Source: Chlorobaculum thiosulfatiphilum
GTDB taxonomy: Bacteria; Bacteroidota; Chlorobiia; Chlorobiales; Chlorobiaceae
NCBI RefSeq assembly: GCF_006265165.1
Contig: NZ_VDCH01000002.1
Coordinates: forward strand, 111,000-174,999
Direction: 5' to 3'
Length of the DNA: 64,000 nucleotides
Below the pieces are notes generated by a model. It did not search any database. It was not told where the DNA came from and worked only from the letters and a program-made list of their open reading frames with translations. The position numbers and the translations under genes are program-made. Position 1 is the first letter of the stretch, and each line of letters opens with the position of its first letter. This document shows, one piece after another, positions 42,450-52,409 of this stretch.

Positions 42450-43139
42450 GAACATGCCTGTCGGAATATCCATCTTCGTCAACCATTGAATCCTCGATGC
42501 CCAAGGATTTATGACGCGTTGATAATCAAGAAGTTCAGTGTGACCTCACCGCCACACCGGATTCATTTTCTTTTTCTCGCCGGGCGGTCTCTCCCGAAAA
42601 GAAAATGGGGTGATTGCCGGACGAAAATCCCAGGCGGTCGGACGACGTGGCGTCAGTCGCCATCGAAGCCGCGTGATGCATTGCGTTCGGAATAATCGGG
42701 CGAATCATTCAGCCGACCGGCTCCCTCCGGCTTGCCTGCGTCGGAATATGACGATTGACCGGAACGCCCCTGTTCGGCGCTTTCGCTTTTGGCATCCGGC
42801 GCTTTGCGTGAAGCCTTGAGATGGCAGCGGTAAAAAAACGGAGAGTCTTCTTCTGGTTTCATGATGCTATCGTTTTGTGGGCAACATTGAAAAATTCAGA
42901 GTCCCGGAAAGTATCGCACGACACTCCAGGTTCATTGCGAACGAGCTGAACGCAATGCTTCCCGACGAGATCGTCCGGAACGTCACGATGCAACTGAAAA
43001 TTGGCCACGGGTTCCATTTCTCAGGAAAAAATCGGTCACGGGGAATTTTTTCGTACGGAGAGGCTTATTTTCATCTGTGGTGACCATCTATCTCTTTCAA
43101 GGTCAATCCATTACTTCACCTAACCAATCATACACCGCC
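42450..43139. other. 690 bases with only weak coding evidence
   Basis: Between the transporter terminator and the dodecin gene. It contains one possible minus-strand gene (42653-42862) and a GTG-started plus-strand frame (42877-43083) without family likeness. No clear promoter or repeat. Confidence 0.45.
42653..42862 (-). CDS. Possible small hydrophilic protein, 69 aa
   Basis: Not recognised. ATG at 42862 and stop at 42653. The product is highly polar (MKPEEDSPFFYRCHLKASRK, then a Ser/Asp/Gly-rich tail), with one Cys-His near the start, and would be largely disordered. No clear ribosome site. It could be a chance frame. Confidence 0.3.
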   Translation of the reverse strand: MKPEEDSPFFYRCHLKASRKAPDAKSESAEQGRSGQSSYSDAGKPEGAGRLNDSPDYSERNASRGFDGD

Positions 43140-43352
43140 ATGAGCGCTCACGTTTATAAGAAACTCGAAATCGTCGGTTCCTCAGCCACCAGCATCGAAG
43201 AGGCCGTGAACAACGCCGTCACCAAAGCCGCCGAAACCATCCGGAACATCCGCTGGGTCGAGTTGGTCGAAACCCGCTGCCACGTCGAAGAGCAGAAGGT
43301 CGCCTACTGGCAGGTCACCTGCAAAATCGGCTTCACCCTCGACGAGAACTGA
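43140..43352 (+). CDS. Dodecin, flavin-storage protein
   Basis: 70 residues from the ATG at 43140 (MSAHVYKKLEIVGSS). Dodecins form hollow dodecamers that bind flavin pairs between tryptophans; the conserved core SIEEAVNNAVTKAAETIRNIRWVELVETRCHVE contains the stacking tryptophan (W39), and the C-terminus VTCKIGFTLDE is typical. It probably buffers riboflavin or lumichrome, matching the flavin-rich metabolism here. A longer frame to 43077 has no likeness. Confidence 0.93.
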   Translation: MSAHVYKKLEIVGSSATSIEEAVNNAVTKAAETIRNIRWVELVETRCHVEEQKVAYWQVTCKIGFTLDEN

Positions 43353-43382
43353 GCCGCGTCGAGCGAAACTCTTTATTCCGCG

Positions 43383-43429
43383 ACCACAAGAGGCTGCCCG
43401 GTCATGTTGCCGAGGCAGCCTTTTGTGGT
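43383..43429. terminator. Large inverted repeat after the dodecin gene
   Basis: ACCACAAGAGGCTGCC (43383-43398) pairs with GGCAGCCTTTTGTGGT (43414-43429), 16 pairs with one G-T. It lies between the convergent dodecin and FadL-type genes. Terminator or transcript-end signal for dodecin. Confidence 0.7.
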
Positions 43430-43442
43430 TTGAGCTGGCTCG

Positions 43443-43478
43443 GTGGACGAAGTGGACTTGGTGGACTGAGTGGACGGA
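43443..43478. repeat. Tandem 9-base repeat GTGGACNNN (4 units)
   Basis: Four consecutive units: GTGGACGAA, GTGGACTTG, GTGGACTGA, GTGGACGGA. The sequence then continues through about 30 bases to AATTCATCATTCATAAT, which reaches the stop of the minus-strand porin gene. The same arrangement stands at 3456-3568. Confidence 0.8.
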
Positions 43479-43527
43479 ATACCAGAAACACTCAGCCCAC
43501 CAAATTTCAATTCATCATTCATAATCC

Positions 43528-44946
43528 TCACAGCAGGTGCGTGAGGTTCAGGGCCCAGTTGGTCTGGCTGTGCGAAATCACGGTGTTGTCGCCGTTGCTT
43601 GCCTCGACCTTGGGCGCCCAACTGAACGCAGCGCCAACGCTGGTGGCGTCACTCACGCGATAACCGAAACCGCAAGTGTAGTGGTTGGTCGTAATGGCCG
43701 GAAAGAGCGGATTGAGGTACTTGTCGGGAACCGGGTTGGTCGAGAAGCTGGCTCCTGCGCGAAGGGCGAGTTTATCGGTGGCCATGTACTGAGCGCCAAT
43801 CGACCAGATCGTCTGATCCTTCCACTTCTGCGTCATCGTGACGTCGAGATTCTGCCCGGCAAATGCGCTCGAACTATCAGCTATAAAAGTCATCTCGAAT
43901 TTGTCCATGACGGACGACCAGTCGATGTACTTGACGTCACCGGCAATCATGAACTTGTCCGACGGCTTGACAGAGATACCGGCAGCGAACGTTGCTGGCC
44001 ACTCAAAGTTGCGCACCTTGATTTTTCCATTCACCGAAACCGGTCCGGCGCCAAAAGCCGTTCCTGATCCGTCAAATGATAGCGTCGCCTTGCTGGTTTC
44101 GAGATCGGAAAGCTTGGTCTGGGTATGATAACTTGCGCCGATAGTCACCGCCTTGCTGAACTGATGCGTCAGACCGAACTTCAGGCCAGTGCCGTATCCT
44201 ACAGCTTTTCCCACAAAGGGAGAGCCGTTTGAAAAATCAAACCGGGCATAATTGACATCGGTAATCATTCCCCCCATCATAGTCTCTAACGAAGTTCGCA
44301 TCAAACCGCTGACCGAACCTCCGTTACCAGCCATCAGACCTGCGAAGTGCTGTCCATCCATGTCCATCTGCAAATCCATGCTGGCGATCACGACATCGAA
44401 CGATGCGCCAAGCTTCGTTTTGTCGGTCAGATTGTAAGCCACCGGAAACATGATGCGCCCCACGCCGACCTCGCTCCTGATATCCTCACCGCTCATATCA
44501 ACAAAATGATCAGGATTCGGATCCATCATCGAATGCCCTTTAGCGAACATCGGCGAGTCGTTGCCGTAGTCGGTGCCCATGCCGCCCTGGGCGAGCATGG
44601 CGACGCCCCAGGTGATCCGTCCGTCGCGGCGCATGTAGGACATCGAGGGCATGAAGAACGCGGTCGCGTCCGACTTGTCGGTAATGCCGTTGTTGTCCAG
44701 CGAGATGTCGGGATGCAGACCCCGGATGCCGAAGCCTATCTCCGATGTTCCCTCCTTCATGAAGCCGAGGGTTGCCGGGTTGTTCATGACGGCGGAGTTA
44801 CCGGTGTCGTAGGCTGAGCCGGTGCCGCCCATGGCCATCGATTTGGCGCCGTACCCTTCGAGGTTCATACCGTTGGTGGCGAAAGCGGGCGTGGCTCCGA
44901 TGAGCACAAGAAGAGCCACAGCCGAACATGCGGTTTTTCGAATCAT
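43528..44946 (-). CDS. OmpP1/FadL/TodX-family outer membrane transporter
   Basis: 472 residues from the ATG at 44946 (MIRKTACSAVALLVLIG). Signal peptide about 1-24 ending ATPAFA; mature N-terminus TNGMNLEGYGAKSMAMGGTGSAYDTGNSAVMNNPA is the FadL hatch motif with the NPA box. The rest is a beta barrel ending in an aromatic/hydrophobic C-terminal strand (NWALNLTHLL). Such proteins import hydrophobic compounds across the outer membrane. In an autotroph the cargo is unclear. Confidence 0.9.
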   Translation of the reverse strand: MIRKTACSAVALLVLIGATPAFATNGMNLEGYGAKSMAMGGTGSAYDTGNSAVMNNPATLGFMKEGTSEIGFGIRGLHPDISLDNNGITDKSDATAFFMPSMSYMRRDGRITWGVAMLAQGGMGTDYGNDSPMFAKGHSMMDPNPDHFVDMSGEDIRSEVGVGRIMFPVAYNLTDKTKLGASFDVVIASMDLQMDMDGQHFAGLMAGNGGSVSGLMRTSLETMMGGMITDVNYARFDFSNGSPFVGKAVGYGTGLKFGLTHQFSKAVTIGASYHTQTKLSDLETSKATLSFDGSGTAFGAGPVSVNGKIKVRNFEWPATFAAGISVKPSDKFMIAGDVKYIDWSSVMDKFEMTFIADSSSAFAGQNLDVTMTQKWKDQTIWSIGAQYMATDKLALRAGASFSTNPVPDKYLNPLFPAITTNHYTCGFGYRVSDATSVGAAFSWAPKVEASNGDNTVISHSQTNWALNLTHLL

Positions 44947-45275
44947 GATGTCAGTGAGTTGAGGTTTGATGCTTGCGGCCAACCCAATGCCCGTGACCTC
45001 GGCAGCCCAATGAAGGCGGGCAAGCGCCGGTCGATCATGCAGGATATGAGGAAGTGCCGGGTTGATAATCCGGATCAGCGAGGCTGGCCTGCACGGCCTG
45101 CCATGAAACTTCTTTTCCGTAACCGCCGACTGTCAGACTCGAAACGCGCATGGGGCAACATGAATAAACAACAGCAATCAGACGGGAATGCGATATATGA
45201 CTATATAACTGATTGAATATATGGCAATATTATCGATTCCGCAACACTTGCCGGGCAAACAAAACGCTATACCAT
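44947..45275. promoter_or_regulatory. Upstream region of the porin gene
   Basis: 329 bases between the porin gene start and the pckG terminator. The part around 45190-45235 (TATATGACTATATAACTGATTG) is AT-rich and may hold the minus-strand promoter. No supported gene. Confidence 0.4.
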
Positions 45276-45307
45276 AAAAAAAGCGGACATCGCTGCCCGC
45301 TTTTTTT
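45276..45307 (-). terminator. Intrinsic terminator of pckG
   Basis: AAAAAAAGCGG (45276-45286) pairs with CCGCTTTTTTT (45297-45307), ten-base loop. On the minus strand it follows the pckG stop and ends in seven T residues. Confidence 0.88.
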
Positions 45308-45333
45308 CGTGTATGACTGATGCTCCGATGAAC

Positions 45334-47199
45334 TCAAGACTCGGCGGAGTAGAGTTCGGGCGCAAGTTCCCAATGCTCCGGAGACATCCAGAGCGTCGAA
45401 AGCAACAGCTCGCGGATGTGCGTGAACTCTTTGGGAAGCCTGTCGTAAAGCTTTTCAAGCAGCTCCTCGTGTGAAAAAAGCTCCTGCTTCCACGCTTCGC
45501 GATCCACCGACATGAGCTTTGAAAACTTGTCGCTGGTGAATCCGTCCAGACCCCGCCAGTCGAGCGATTCATATCTCGGCATCCAGCCAAGCGGGCTTTC
45601 CACCGCGCCGGAACGTCCGTGCACACGCCCCATCATCCACTTGAGCACCCGCATGTTGTCGCCGAATCCGGGCCAGAGGAACTTGCCGTTCTCGTCCTTG
45701 CGGAACCAGTTCACGATGAAAATCCTTGGCGGATCGGAGAGCGTTCGCCCGACATGGAGCCAGTGGTTGAAGTAGTCGCCCATGTGGTAGCCGCAAAATG
45801 GCAGCATGGCGAAGGGGTCGCGACGCACGTCGCCGACCTTGCCCGCCGCGGCGGCGGTCTTTTCCGAACCCATCGTGGCCGCCATGTAAACGCCGTAATA
45901 CCAGTTCGAGGACTGATAGACCAGCGGAATGGTGTCGCCGCGCCGCCCGCCGAAAATGAAGGCCGAAATCGGCACACCCTCGGGATTTTCCCAAGCGGGA
46001 TCGATCACGGGGCACTGACTGGCCGGAGCGGTGAAGCGGGCGTTCGGGTGGGCCGCCGGGCGGTCGCATCCTGGAACCCAGGGCTTGCCCTGCCAGTCGA
46101 TGAGGTATTCCGGGGGCGTGTCGGTCATATCCTCCCACCAGACGTCGCCGTCGGGGGTGAGCGCCACGTTGGTGAAGATGCAGTTGGCGTGAAGGGTGGC
46201 CATCGCGTTCGGATTGCTCTTGTCCGAGGTGCCCGGAGCCACGCCAAAAAAGCCATACTCCGGATTGATGGCGTGCAGGCGTCCATCCTTGCCCTGCTTG
46301 ATCCAGGCGATGTCGTCGCCGACGGTGGTGATCTTCCACCCCTCCATCTCGCCCGGCGGAATGATCATGGCGAAGTTGGTCTTGCCGCAGGCGCTGGGGA
46401 AGGCCGCCGCAACATAATCTTTTTCACCCTCCGGCGACTCGACGCCGAGGATGAGCATGTGCTCGGCGAGCCACCCCTCGTCGCGCGCCATCGAGGAGGC
46501 GATACGCAGGGCGAAGCACTTTTTGCCAAGCAGCGCATTGCCGCCGTAGCCGCTGCCGTAGGAGACGATGGAGCGCTCTTCCGGGAAGTGGACGATGTAC
46601 TTGGTGTCGTTGCAGGGCCACGGCACATCCGCCTGGCCCGGTTCGAGCGGCGCGCCGACCGAGTGCAGGCAGGGCACGAACTCCGCCTCTTCGTCGAGCA
46701 GTTCGAGCACCTGGCGACCCATGCGCGTCATGATGCGCATGTTGGTGACGACGTAGGGCGAATCGGTGATCTCGACGCCGATGTGCGCGATGTGCGAGCC
46801 GAGCGGCCCCATGCTGAACGGAATGACATACATGGTGCGCCCCTTCATGCAGCCGGTGAAGAGCTTGTTCAGCGTCGCCTTCATCTCTTTTGGAGCGACC
46901 CAGTTGTTGGTCGGCCCCGCATCCTGGCGGCGAATGCTGCAAATAAAGGTTCGATCCTCCACCCTGGCCACATCACTCGGATCGGAACGGCAGAGGTAGC
47001 TGTTCGGACGCTTCTGTTCCGACAGTTTGATGAAGGTGCCGCTGTTGACCATCTCCTCGCACAGGCGGTCGTACTCCTCGGTCGATCCGTCACACCAGCA
47101 AACCGAATCGGGCTGGCACAGCGCAACGGTCTCTTTGACCCACTGGAGAAGTTTCAGGTTCTTGACATAATCTGGCGCATTGATTGGGATCGGTTCCAT
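45334..47199 (-). CDS. pckG: Phosphoenolpyruvate carboxykinase (GTP)
   Basis: 621 residues from the ATG at 47199 ([14 protein letters not shown]), the normal size of the GTP-dependent enzyme. Kinase loop [14 protein letters not shown] with the reactive cysteine; metal site block [18 protein letters not shown], and the guanine-binding [18 protein letters not shown] region. Interconverts oxaloacetate and PEP. In a reductive TCA organism it links the cycle with gluconeogenesis. Monocistronic with its own terminator. Confidence 0.96.
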   Translation of the reverse strand: MEPIPINAPDYVKNLKLLQWVKETVALCQPDSVCWCDGSTEEYDRLCEEMVNSGTFIKLSEQKRPNSYLCRSDPSDVARVEDRTFICSIRRQDAGPTNNWVAPKEMKATLNKLFTGCMKGRTMYVIPFSMGPLGSHIAHIGVEITDSPYVVTNMRIMTRMGRQVLELLDEEAEFVPCLHSVGAPLEPGQADVPWPCNDTKYIVHFPEERSIVSYGSGYGGNALLGKKCFALRIASSMARDEGWLAEHMLILGVESPEGEKDYVAAAFPSACGKTNFAMIIPPGEMEGWKITTVGDDIAWIKQGKDGRLHAINPEYGFFGVAPGTSDKSNPNAMATLHANCIFTNVALTPDGDVWWEDMTDTPPEYLIDWQGKPWVPGCDRPAAHPNARFTAPASQCPVIDPAWENPEGVPISAFIFGGRRGDTIPLVYQSSNWYYGVYMAATMGSEKTAAAAGKVGDVRRDPFAMLPFCGYHMGDYFNHWLHVGRTLSDPPRIFIVNWFRKDENGKFLWPGFGDNMRVLKWMMGRVHGRSGAVESPLGWMPRYESLDWRGLDGFTSDKFSKLMSVDREAWKQELFSHEELLEKLYDRLPKEFTHIRELLLSTLWMSPEHWELAPELYSAES

Positions 47200-47346
47200 A
47201 ATTGCTGAAAATCGATTATTGAGAGTGTTGCTGATTGAAAGGCCTGAAACAACGCGCCCCGGCAGGAAATTCCCCCGGGGCATCTGGAATCAGGCATGTT
47301 GACTATCTAAGTGTGCAAAAATATCTAAGCGGACAAAAAAGCCTGG

Positions 47347-47883
47347 TCATTTTTTAGCCGTCTTTGCGCTGAGCGCCGTTCTGACGATCTGGTCGAACTC
47401 CGCCTTGCTTCTCGGCCCGACAATCACGCCGGTCAACTTGCCGGAGGCATCGATGACAAAGGTGGTCGGAATGCCGGTGATGCCGCCATCGATGTGGCCG
47501 TTGAAGGCCCGGATCAGCTCAGGAGTGGCCATGAGCACCGGCCAGGTCATCCCGTTCTGTCTCATGAAATTCTTCACGTTCGGAACCTTCTCGTTGACCG
47601 CAATGCCGACAAAGGTGAAGCCTTTAGCCGCCCAGGCTCTCTGAACCTGTACCATATCGGGAATCTCCGACCGGCAGGGCGGGCACCAGGTGGCGAAGAA
47701 ATTGACGATATAGGCCTTGCCCTTGAGGGAGGACGAGGAGAAGGGCTTGCCGTCAACGGTCACGCCCGAAAAAGAGGGCGCGGGCGACGGAGCAGCGCTG
47801 GCCTGCCCTGAAAAGGTGAAAGAAGCTGCAAAAACCATGAGCGCTGCCATAATGGCGGCAAAACGGGAGGGAACTCTTTTCAT
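47347..47883 (-). CDS. Exported thioredoxin-like protein (TlpA/ResA type)
   Basis: 178 residues. Signal peptide about 1-30 ending ASAA; thioredoxin fold with WCPPC active site (residues 66-70) and the cis-proline block GIPTTFVID. Such periplasmic thiol reductases keep cytochrome c haem-binding cysteines reduced or serve disulfide repair; with many c-type cytochromes here, cytochrome maturation is plausible. A variable-looking 11-base tandem repeat sits 16-47 bases upstream of the start. Confidence 0.9.
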   Translation of the reverse strand: MKRVPSRFAAIMAALMVFAASFTFSGQASAAPSPAPSFSGVTVDGKPFSSSSLKGKAYIVNFFATWCPPCRSEIPDMVQVQRAWAAKGFTFVGIAVNEKVPNVKNFMRQNGMTWPVLMATPELIRAFNGHIDGGITGIPTTFVIDASGKLTGVIVGPRSKAEFDQIVRTALSAKTAKK

Positions 47884-47898
47884 AGTGATTCTTTAGAT

Positions 47899-47930
47899 GA
47901 CGGTAAATAGACGGTAAATAGACGGTAAAT
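47899..47930. repeat. 11-base tandem repeat (2.9 copies) upstream of tlpA-like gene
   Basis: Units GACGGTAAATA (47899-47909), GACGGTAAATA (47910-47920) and GACGGTAAAT (47921-47930). It lies 16 bases upstream of the ATG of the thioredoxin-like gene, so it falls in its leader. Confidence 0.85.
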
Positions 47931-48097
47931 CCTGACATGCTTAATGATCACAAACGATAAATAGTTCTGATTTATAATATAAGAATCCCGGCGCGATTCC
48001 CCTTGGTTCGTCCCTGATATTTCTTTGCGTTTTGAGAACAAATAAGCTATATTTCGTCTCGAATTTTTCCGCTTAAGAGCGGGAAAGGCCGATTCAA

Positions 48098-49671
<1,574 letters not shown>

Positions 49672-49685
49672 ACCAACGGCAAGAC

Positions 49686-49952
49686 ATGGCAAGTTCAGAC
49701 AAAGCCTTTAAGCTCGATATTGTAACGCCGCAGAAGCTTTTCTTTTCGGGAGAGGTGACCAGCGTCATCGCTCCGGGCCTGGACGGATTGTTTCAGATTA
49801 TGAAAGGTCACGCCCCCCTGCTCGCCGCGCTCAAAAGCGGCAAGGTGCGGCTCTCTCTTTCAGACAAGTCTGAAGATTCGTTCCAGATTGAAGGGGGATT
49901 CTTCGAGGTGAGCGGCAACAAGGCAATTCTGCTTACCGAGGACGTCTCCTGA
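49686..49952 (+). CDS. atpC: ATP synthase F1 subunit epsilon, short form
   Basis: 88 residues, covering only the N-terminal beta-sandwich: [45 protein letters not shown], then [20 protein letters not shown]. The usual C-terminal helical hairpin (about 45 residues), which inhibits ATP hydrolysis in many bacteria, is missing. The ending is natural, followed by a strong terminator, so this is the gene's full length. Co-transcribed with atpD. Confidence 0.95.
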   Translation: MASSDKAFKLDIVTPQKLFFSGEVTSVIAPGLDGLFQIMKGHAPLLAALKSGKVRLSLSDKSEDSFQIEGGFFEVSGNKAILLTEDVS

Positions 49953-49974
49953 CCCACGGAAGCATAACCGCATG

Positions 49975-50018
49975 AAAAAAACATCAGCAGCGCCTCGGAG
50001 TGTTGCTGATGTTTTTTT
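49975..50018 (+). terminator. Intrinsic terminator of atpDC
   Basis: AAAAAAACATCAGCA (49975-49989) pairs with TGCTGATGTTTTTTT (50004-50018), loop of 14 bases, ending in seven T residues. Confidence 0.92.
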
Positions 50019-50024
50019 GCATTC

Positions 50025-50972
50025 ATGAAAATTCTGATCCCCAAAGCGCTCCGCAGGGGAGAGGTCATCGGCCTGATCTCGCCATCATCAACCTGCGCCG
50101 AGCCGGAAAAAATAGAACGAGCCGTCACGTACCTCGAGCAAAGCGGCTACAGGGTCAAAACCTCCCTGTACCTGAACCGCTCTGAACACGATCCCGCGCA
50201 TACCGACCGCTACAAGCTTCACGATCTTCACCAGATGTTCGCCGACCGCGACGTCCGCGCCATCTTCTGCCTTCGCGGCGGAGCCGGAGCCACGCGGCTG
50301 CTCGACCGGATCGACTACGCCCTGATCGCCGCCAATCCGAAAATCCTCGTAGGCTACTCCGACATCACGGCGCTTTCGCTGGCCGTCTTCAGAAAAACCG
50401 GCCTCGTCAACTTTTCCGGCCCCATGGCCGCAACTGACCTTGTAGAGCCGAACAGCTATACCGAAGAGCACCTCTGGGGAGTGCTTACCGATCCGGGCTA
50501 CGCGAAGAGCCTCGGCAATTTCAGCGACCACGTTATCGGTTGCGTCAAGCCCGGCGCTGTCACCGGGCGGCTGATCGGCGGCAATCTCTCAGTACTCTCC
50601 TCGCTGGTTGGAACGCCGTACCTGCCGGCGTTCAGCGGTAGCCTGCTCTTCACCGAAGATGTCAACGAACCGGCCTACCGCATCGACCGGATGCTCTCGC
50701 ACCTCTTCAACGCCGGTCTGGCGCAGAAGTGCCGGGGCCTCATGTTCGGCCAGTTCAGCAAAAATTCCGCCGACGAAAACCGCGACTATCGCTTCGACAA
50801 AATTTTCACCTATTACGCAAACCGGATGCACCAGGAGGCACCGGTGATGACCGGACTTTCTTACGGCCACATCCGCGAACTGATGACCCTGCCGGTCGGG
50901 GCGCGCTGCCGTCTGGAAATCTCGCCGGAACGCTTCTCTTTTGGCGCGGTGGAGGCAGTGGTTTCGGCCTGA
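50025..50972 (+). CDS. ldcA: LD-carboxypeptidase (peptidase S66, LdcA/MccF type)
   Basis: 315 residues, no signal peptide, cytosolic. The nucleophile is S112 in LVGYSDITAL; the N-terminal block is IGLISPSSTCAEPEKI; LFTEDVNEPAYRIDRML carries the catalytic Glu; the catalytic His is in GLSYGHIRELMTLPVGA. LdcA removes the terminal D-alanine from recycled tetrapeptides. It starts six bases after the atpC terminator. With the AmgK/MurU/NamZ-like genes at 18-23 kb it extends the picture of cell-wall recycling. MccF-type self-immunity is the alternative. Confidence 0.9.
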   Translation: MKILIPKALRRGEVIGLISPSSTCAEPEKIERAVTYLEQSGYRVKTSLYLNRSEHDPAHTDRYKLHDLHQMFADRDVRAIFCLRGGAGATRLLDRIDYALIAANPKILVGYSDITALSLAVFRKTGLVNFSGPMAATDLVEPNSYTEEHLWGVLTDPGYAKSLGNFSDHVIGCVKPGAVTGRLIGGNLSVLSSLVGTPYLPAFSGSLLFTEDVNEPAYRIDRMLSHLFNAGLAQKCRGLMFGQFSKNSADENRDYRFDKIFTYYANRMHQEAPVMTGLSYGHIRELMTLPVGARCRLEISPERFSFGAVEAVVSA

Positions 50973-51047
50973 GACCCCAGACTTGCTGAAAAGCCCGTCT
51001 CTTTATAAATTACAGCTCAATTTCAGGTAAAAACGATACCCATCATC

Positions 51048-51347
51048 ATGATCCGGCTCGCCACGGGCAACGATTCCGATACCAGGACCGAAACACTTGT
51101 CGCCGATGTCGATACGCTCGACTCCTGGCGCGTGGTGCTCTTCAATGACGACGACCACACCTTCGACGAGGTGATCTTTCAGATCATCAAAGCCGTTCGC
51201 TGTCCGCGAGCCATTGCCGAAAAACACACCTGGGAGGTGCACACCAAAGGTCGTTCGATCGTCTATGCCGGTGAAATGTTCAACTGCATCCGCGTCAGCG
51301 CCATCCTCGAAGAGATCGCCCTGAAAACGGAAATCCAGACAGGGTAA
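51048..51347 (+). CDS. clpS: ATP-dependent Clp protease adaptor ClpS
   Basis: 99 residues. The ClpS signature [25 protein letters not shown] contains the NDD residues that contact N-degron substrates and the N-terminal extension that delivers them; [20 protein letters not shown] follows. It delivers N-end-rule substrates to ClpAP. No clpA is in the window. Single gene on the plus strand, 75 bases after ldcA. Confidence 0.95.
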   Translation: MIRLATGNDSDTRTETLVADVDTLDSWRVVLFNDDDHTFDEVIFQIIKAVRCPRAIAEKHTWEVHTKGRSIVYAGEMFNCIRVSAILEEIALKTEIQTG

Positions 51348-51450
51348 CGCTCATTGACGTTGGCGCGTTGTAAAAGCGCGGCGCGGCGATACTCTCCTTC
51401 TCAACCCCCTTCAGCGCCTTTATCCTCTTTCAACCCGAATGTCGTGAAAC

Positions 51451-52158
51451 ATGGAGAGTACGCAGGATTATTCGACATTGCTGATCCTCCTGGGCGGGTT
51501 GAGCGGAATTGCGCTCTATGCCGAAGCCGCGCGCGTCGGTCTGCGCGACAAAGGGTACGCGATTCCTGTGTGGGTGATCGGACTCAATTTCTCGTGGGCG
51601 GTGATACACACGCTCCTCGTGGGGAAAATCGAAGGGGCCTCGCTGCCGGTAGTCATCATTGCCGTCCGGATCGCGCTCGATATTCTCGTCTTTTACACCT
51701 GGGTCAAATTCGGCGGCAGGCACTTTCCTGAAAATCCGGGTGAAGGGTGGTTTGTGCCGTGGAGCCTGCTGGTGATCGTTGTAGCTTTTATTCTGCACAG
51801 TACTGTCATCATGCAGTTCGGCATCTCTCCGGGGCTTGCCTACACGGCTGTCATGCAAAACTTTGTGATGTCGCTGCTCTTTATCGCCATGCTCGCCCGC
51901 AGAAAGCGCCGGAAAGCGCAAAGCATGATCATCGCCGTGGCGAAGCTGACCGGCTCGCTGGCGCTGACCATTCTGTACGGCGTTCTGGGCGCTGAAGCGC
52001 TCGATGGCCCGAACAACCTGCTGCTCGTCATCGGCTCGCTGAGCTGCCTGTTCGACCTGATCTACATCGCGCTGCTCAGCCAGGCAAAGCCCTACGAAAA
52101 GAGGGAACCCGGCTCAGAGCCGGATGCGAGGAAAACCGTTCACCCCGAACCGGCCTGA
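51451..52158 (+). CDS. Seven-helix membrane protein resembling Pyr4-type terpene cyclases
   Basis: 235 residues with about seven membrane helices and a hydrophilic tail. Topology and several segments resemble the transmembrane terpene cyclases of the Pyr4/PaxB type: AEAARVGLRDKGYAIPVWVI, LNFSWAVIHTLL, SPGLAYTAVMQNF, and the last helix SLSCLFDLIYIALL. In characterised members a Glu in the second block (WE) and an Asp in the last (D..Y) are needed; here the Asp is kept but the Glu position is Ala (NFSWAV). Enzyme activity is therefore doubtful. The likeness is from memory of the family and is the main caution. Confidence 0.5.
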   Translation: MESTQDYSTLLILLGGLSGIALYAEAARVGLRDKGYAIPVWVIGLNFSWAVIHTLLVGKIEGASLPVVIIAVRIALDILVFYTWVKFGGRHFPENPGEGWFVPWSLLVIVVAFILHSTVIMQFGISPGLAYTAVMQNFVMSLLFIAMLARRKRRKAQSMIIAVAKLTGSLALTILYGVLGAEALDGPNNLLLVIGSLSCLFDLIYIALLSQAKPYEKREPGSEPDARKTVHPEPA

Positions 52159-52167
52159 GGTCATCAC

Positions 52168-52204
52168 CGTGCCGGATGCTTCGACCCGGACAGCGACCGG
52201 CACG
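52168..52204. terminator. Hairpin between the membrane protein and the triad
   Basis: CGTGCCGG (52168-52175) pairs with CCGGCACG (52197-52204), 21-base loop, between convergent genes. No T-run. Confidence 0.45.
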
Positions 52205-52250
52205 CATCGCCCTGTACCACCGCTCGAAGCCCCCGAGGAAGCGGGCTGCA

Positions 52251-52409
52251 TCAATACTCCCCCTCGAACATCGGATGCACCCAGAGGAACTCGTTGCGCT
52301 TGTTCTGCACCCGAATCAGGCCGCCGAAACTCGGGTCTTTCTCTTTCAGCCATGCGTGCAACTGCCGCAGGACAGCTCCCTGCGCCCGGACAGCTCTCTG
52401 TGGAAGCAT
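52251..52409 (-). CDS. Small ORF translationally coupled to the kinase gene, 52 aa
   Basis: ATG at 52409 shares its A with the stop codon of the kinase gene (TGATG), and the frame ends at 52251-52253. The product begins MLPQRAVRAQGAVLRQLHAW and continues with LKEKDPSFGGLIRVQNKRNE, FLWVHPMFEGEY: dense charged and aromatic residues typical of real protein. It could be a fourth component of the vWA/PP2C/kinase operon or the remaining C-terminal end of a larger gene. Not recognised as a family. Confidence 0.55.
   Translation of the reverse strand: MLPQRAVRAQGAVLRQLHAWLKEKDPSFGGLIRVQNKRNEFLWVHPMFEGEY

Noticed and set aside
42877..43083. GTG-started 68-residue frame on the plus strand
   Set aside because: No ribosome site, no recognised pattern, ends in the dodecin leader; likely chance.
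45619..47208. 529-codon plus-strand frame antisense to pckG
   Set aside because: Shadow frame; the PEP carboxykinase motifs are clear on the minus strand.
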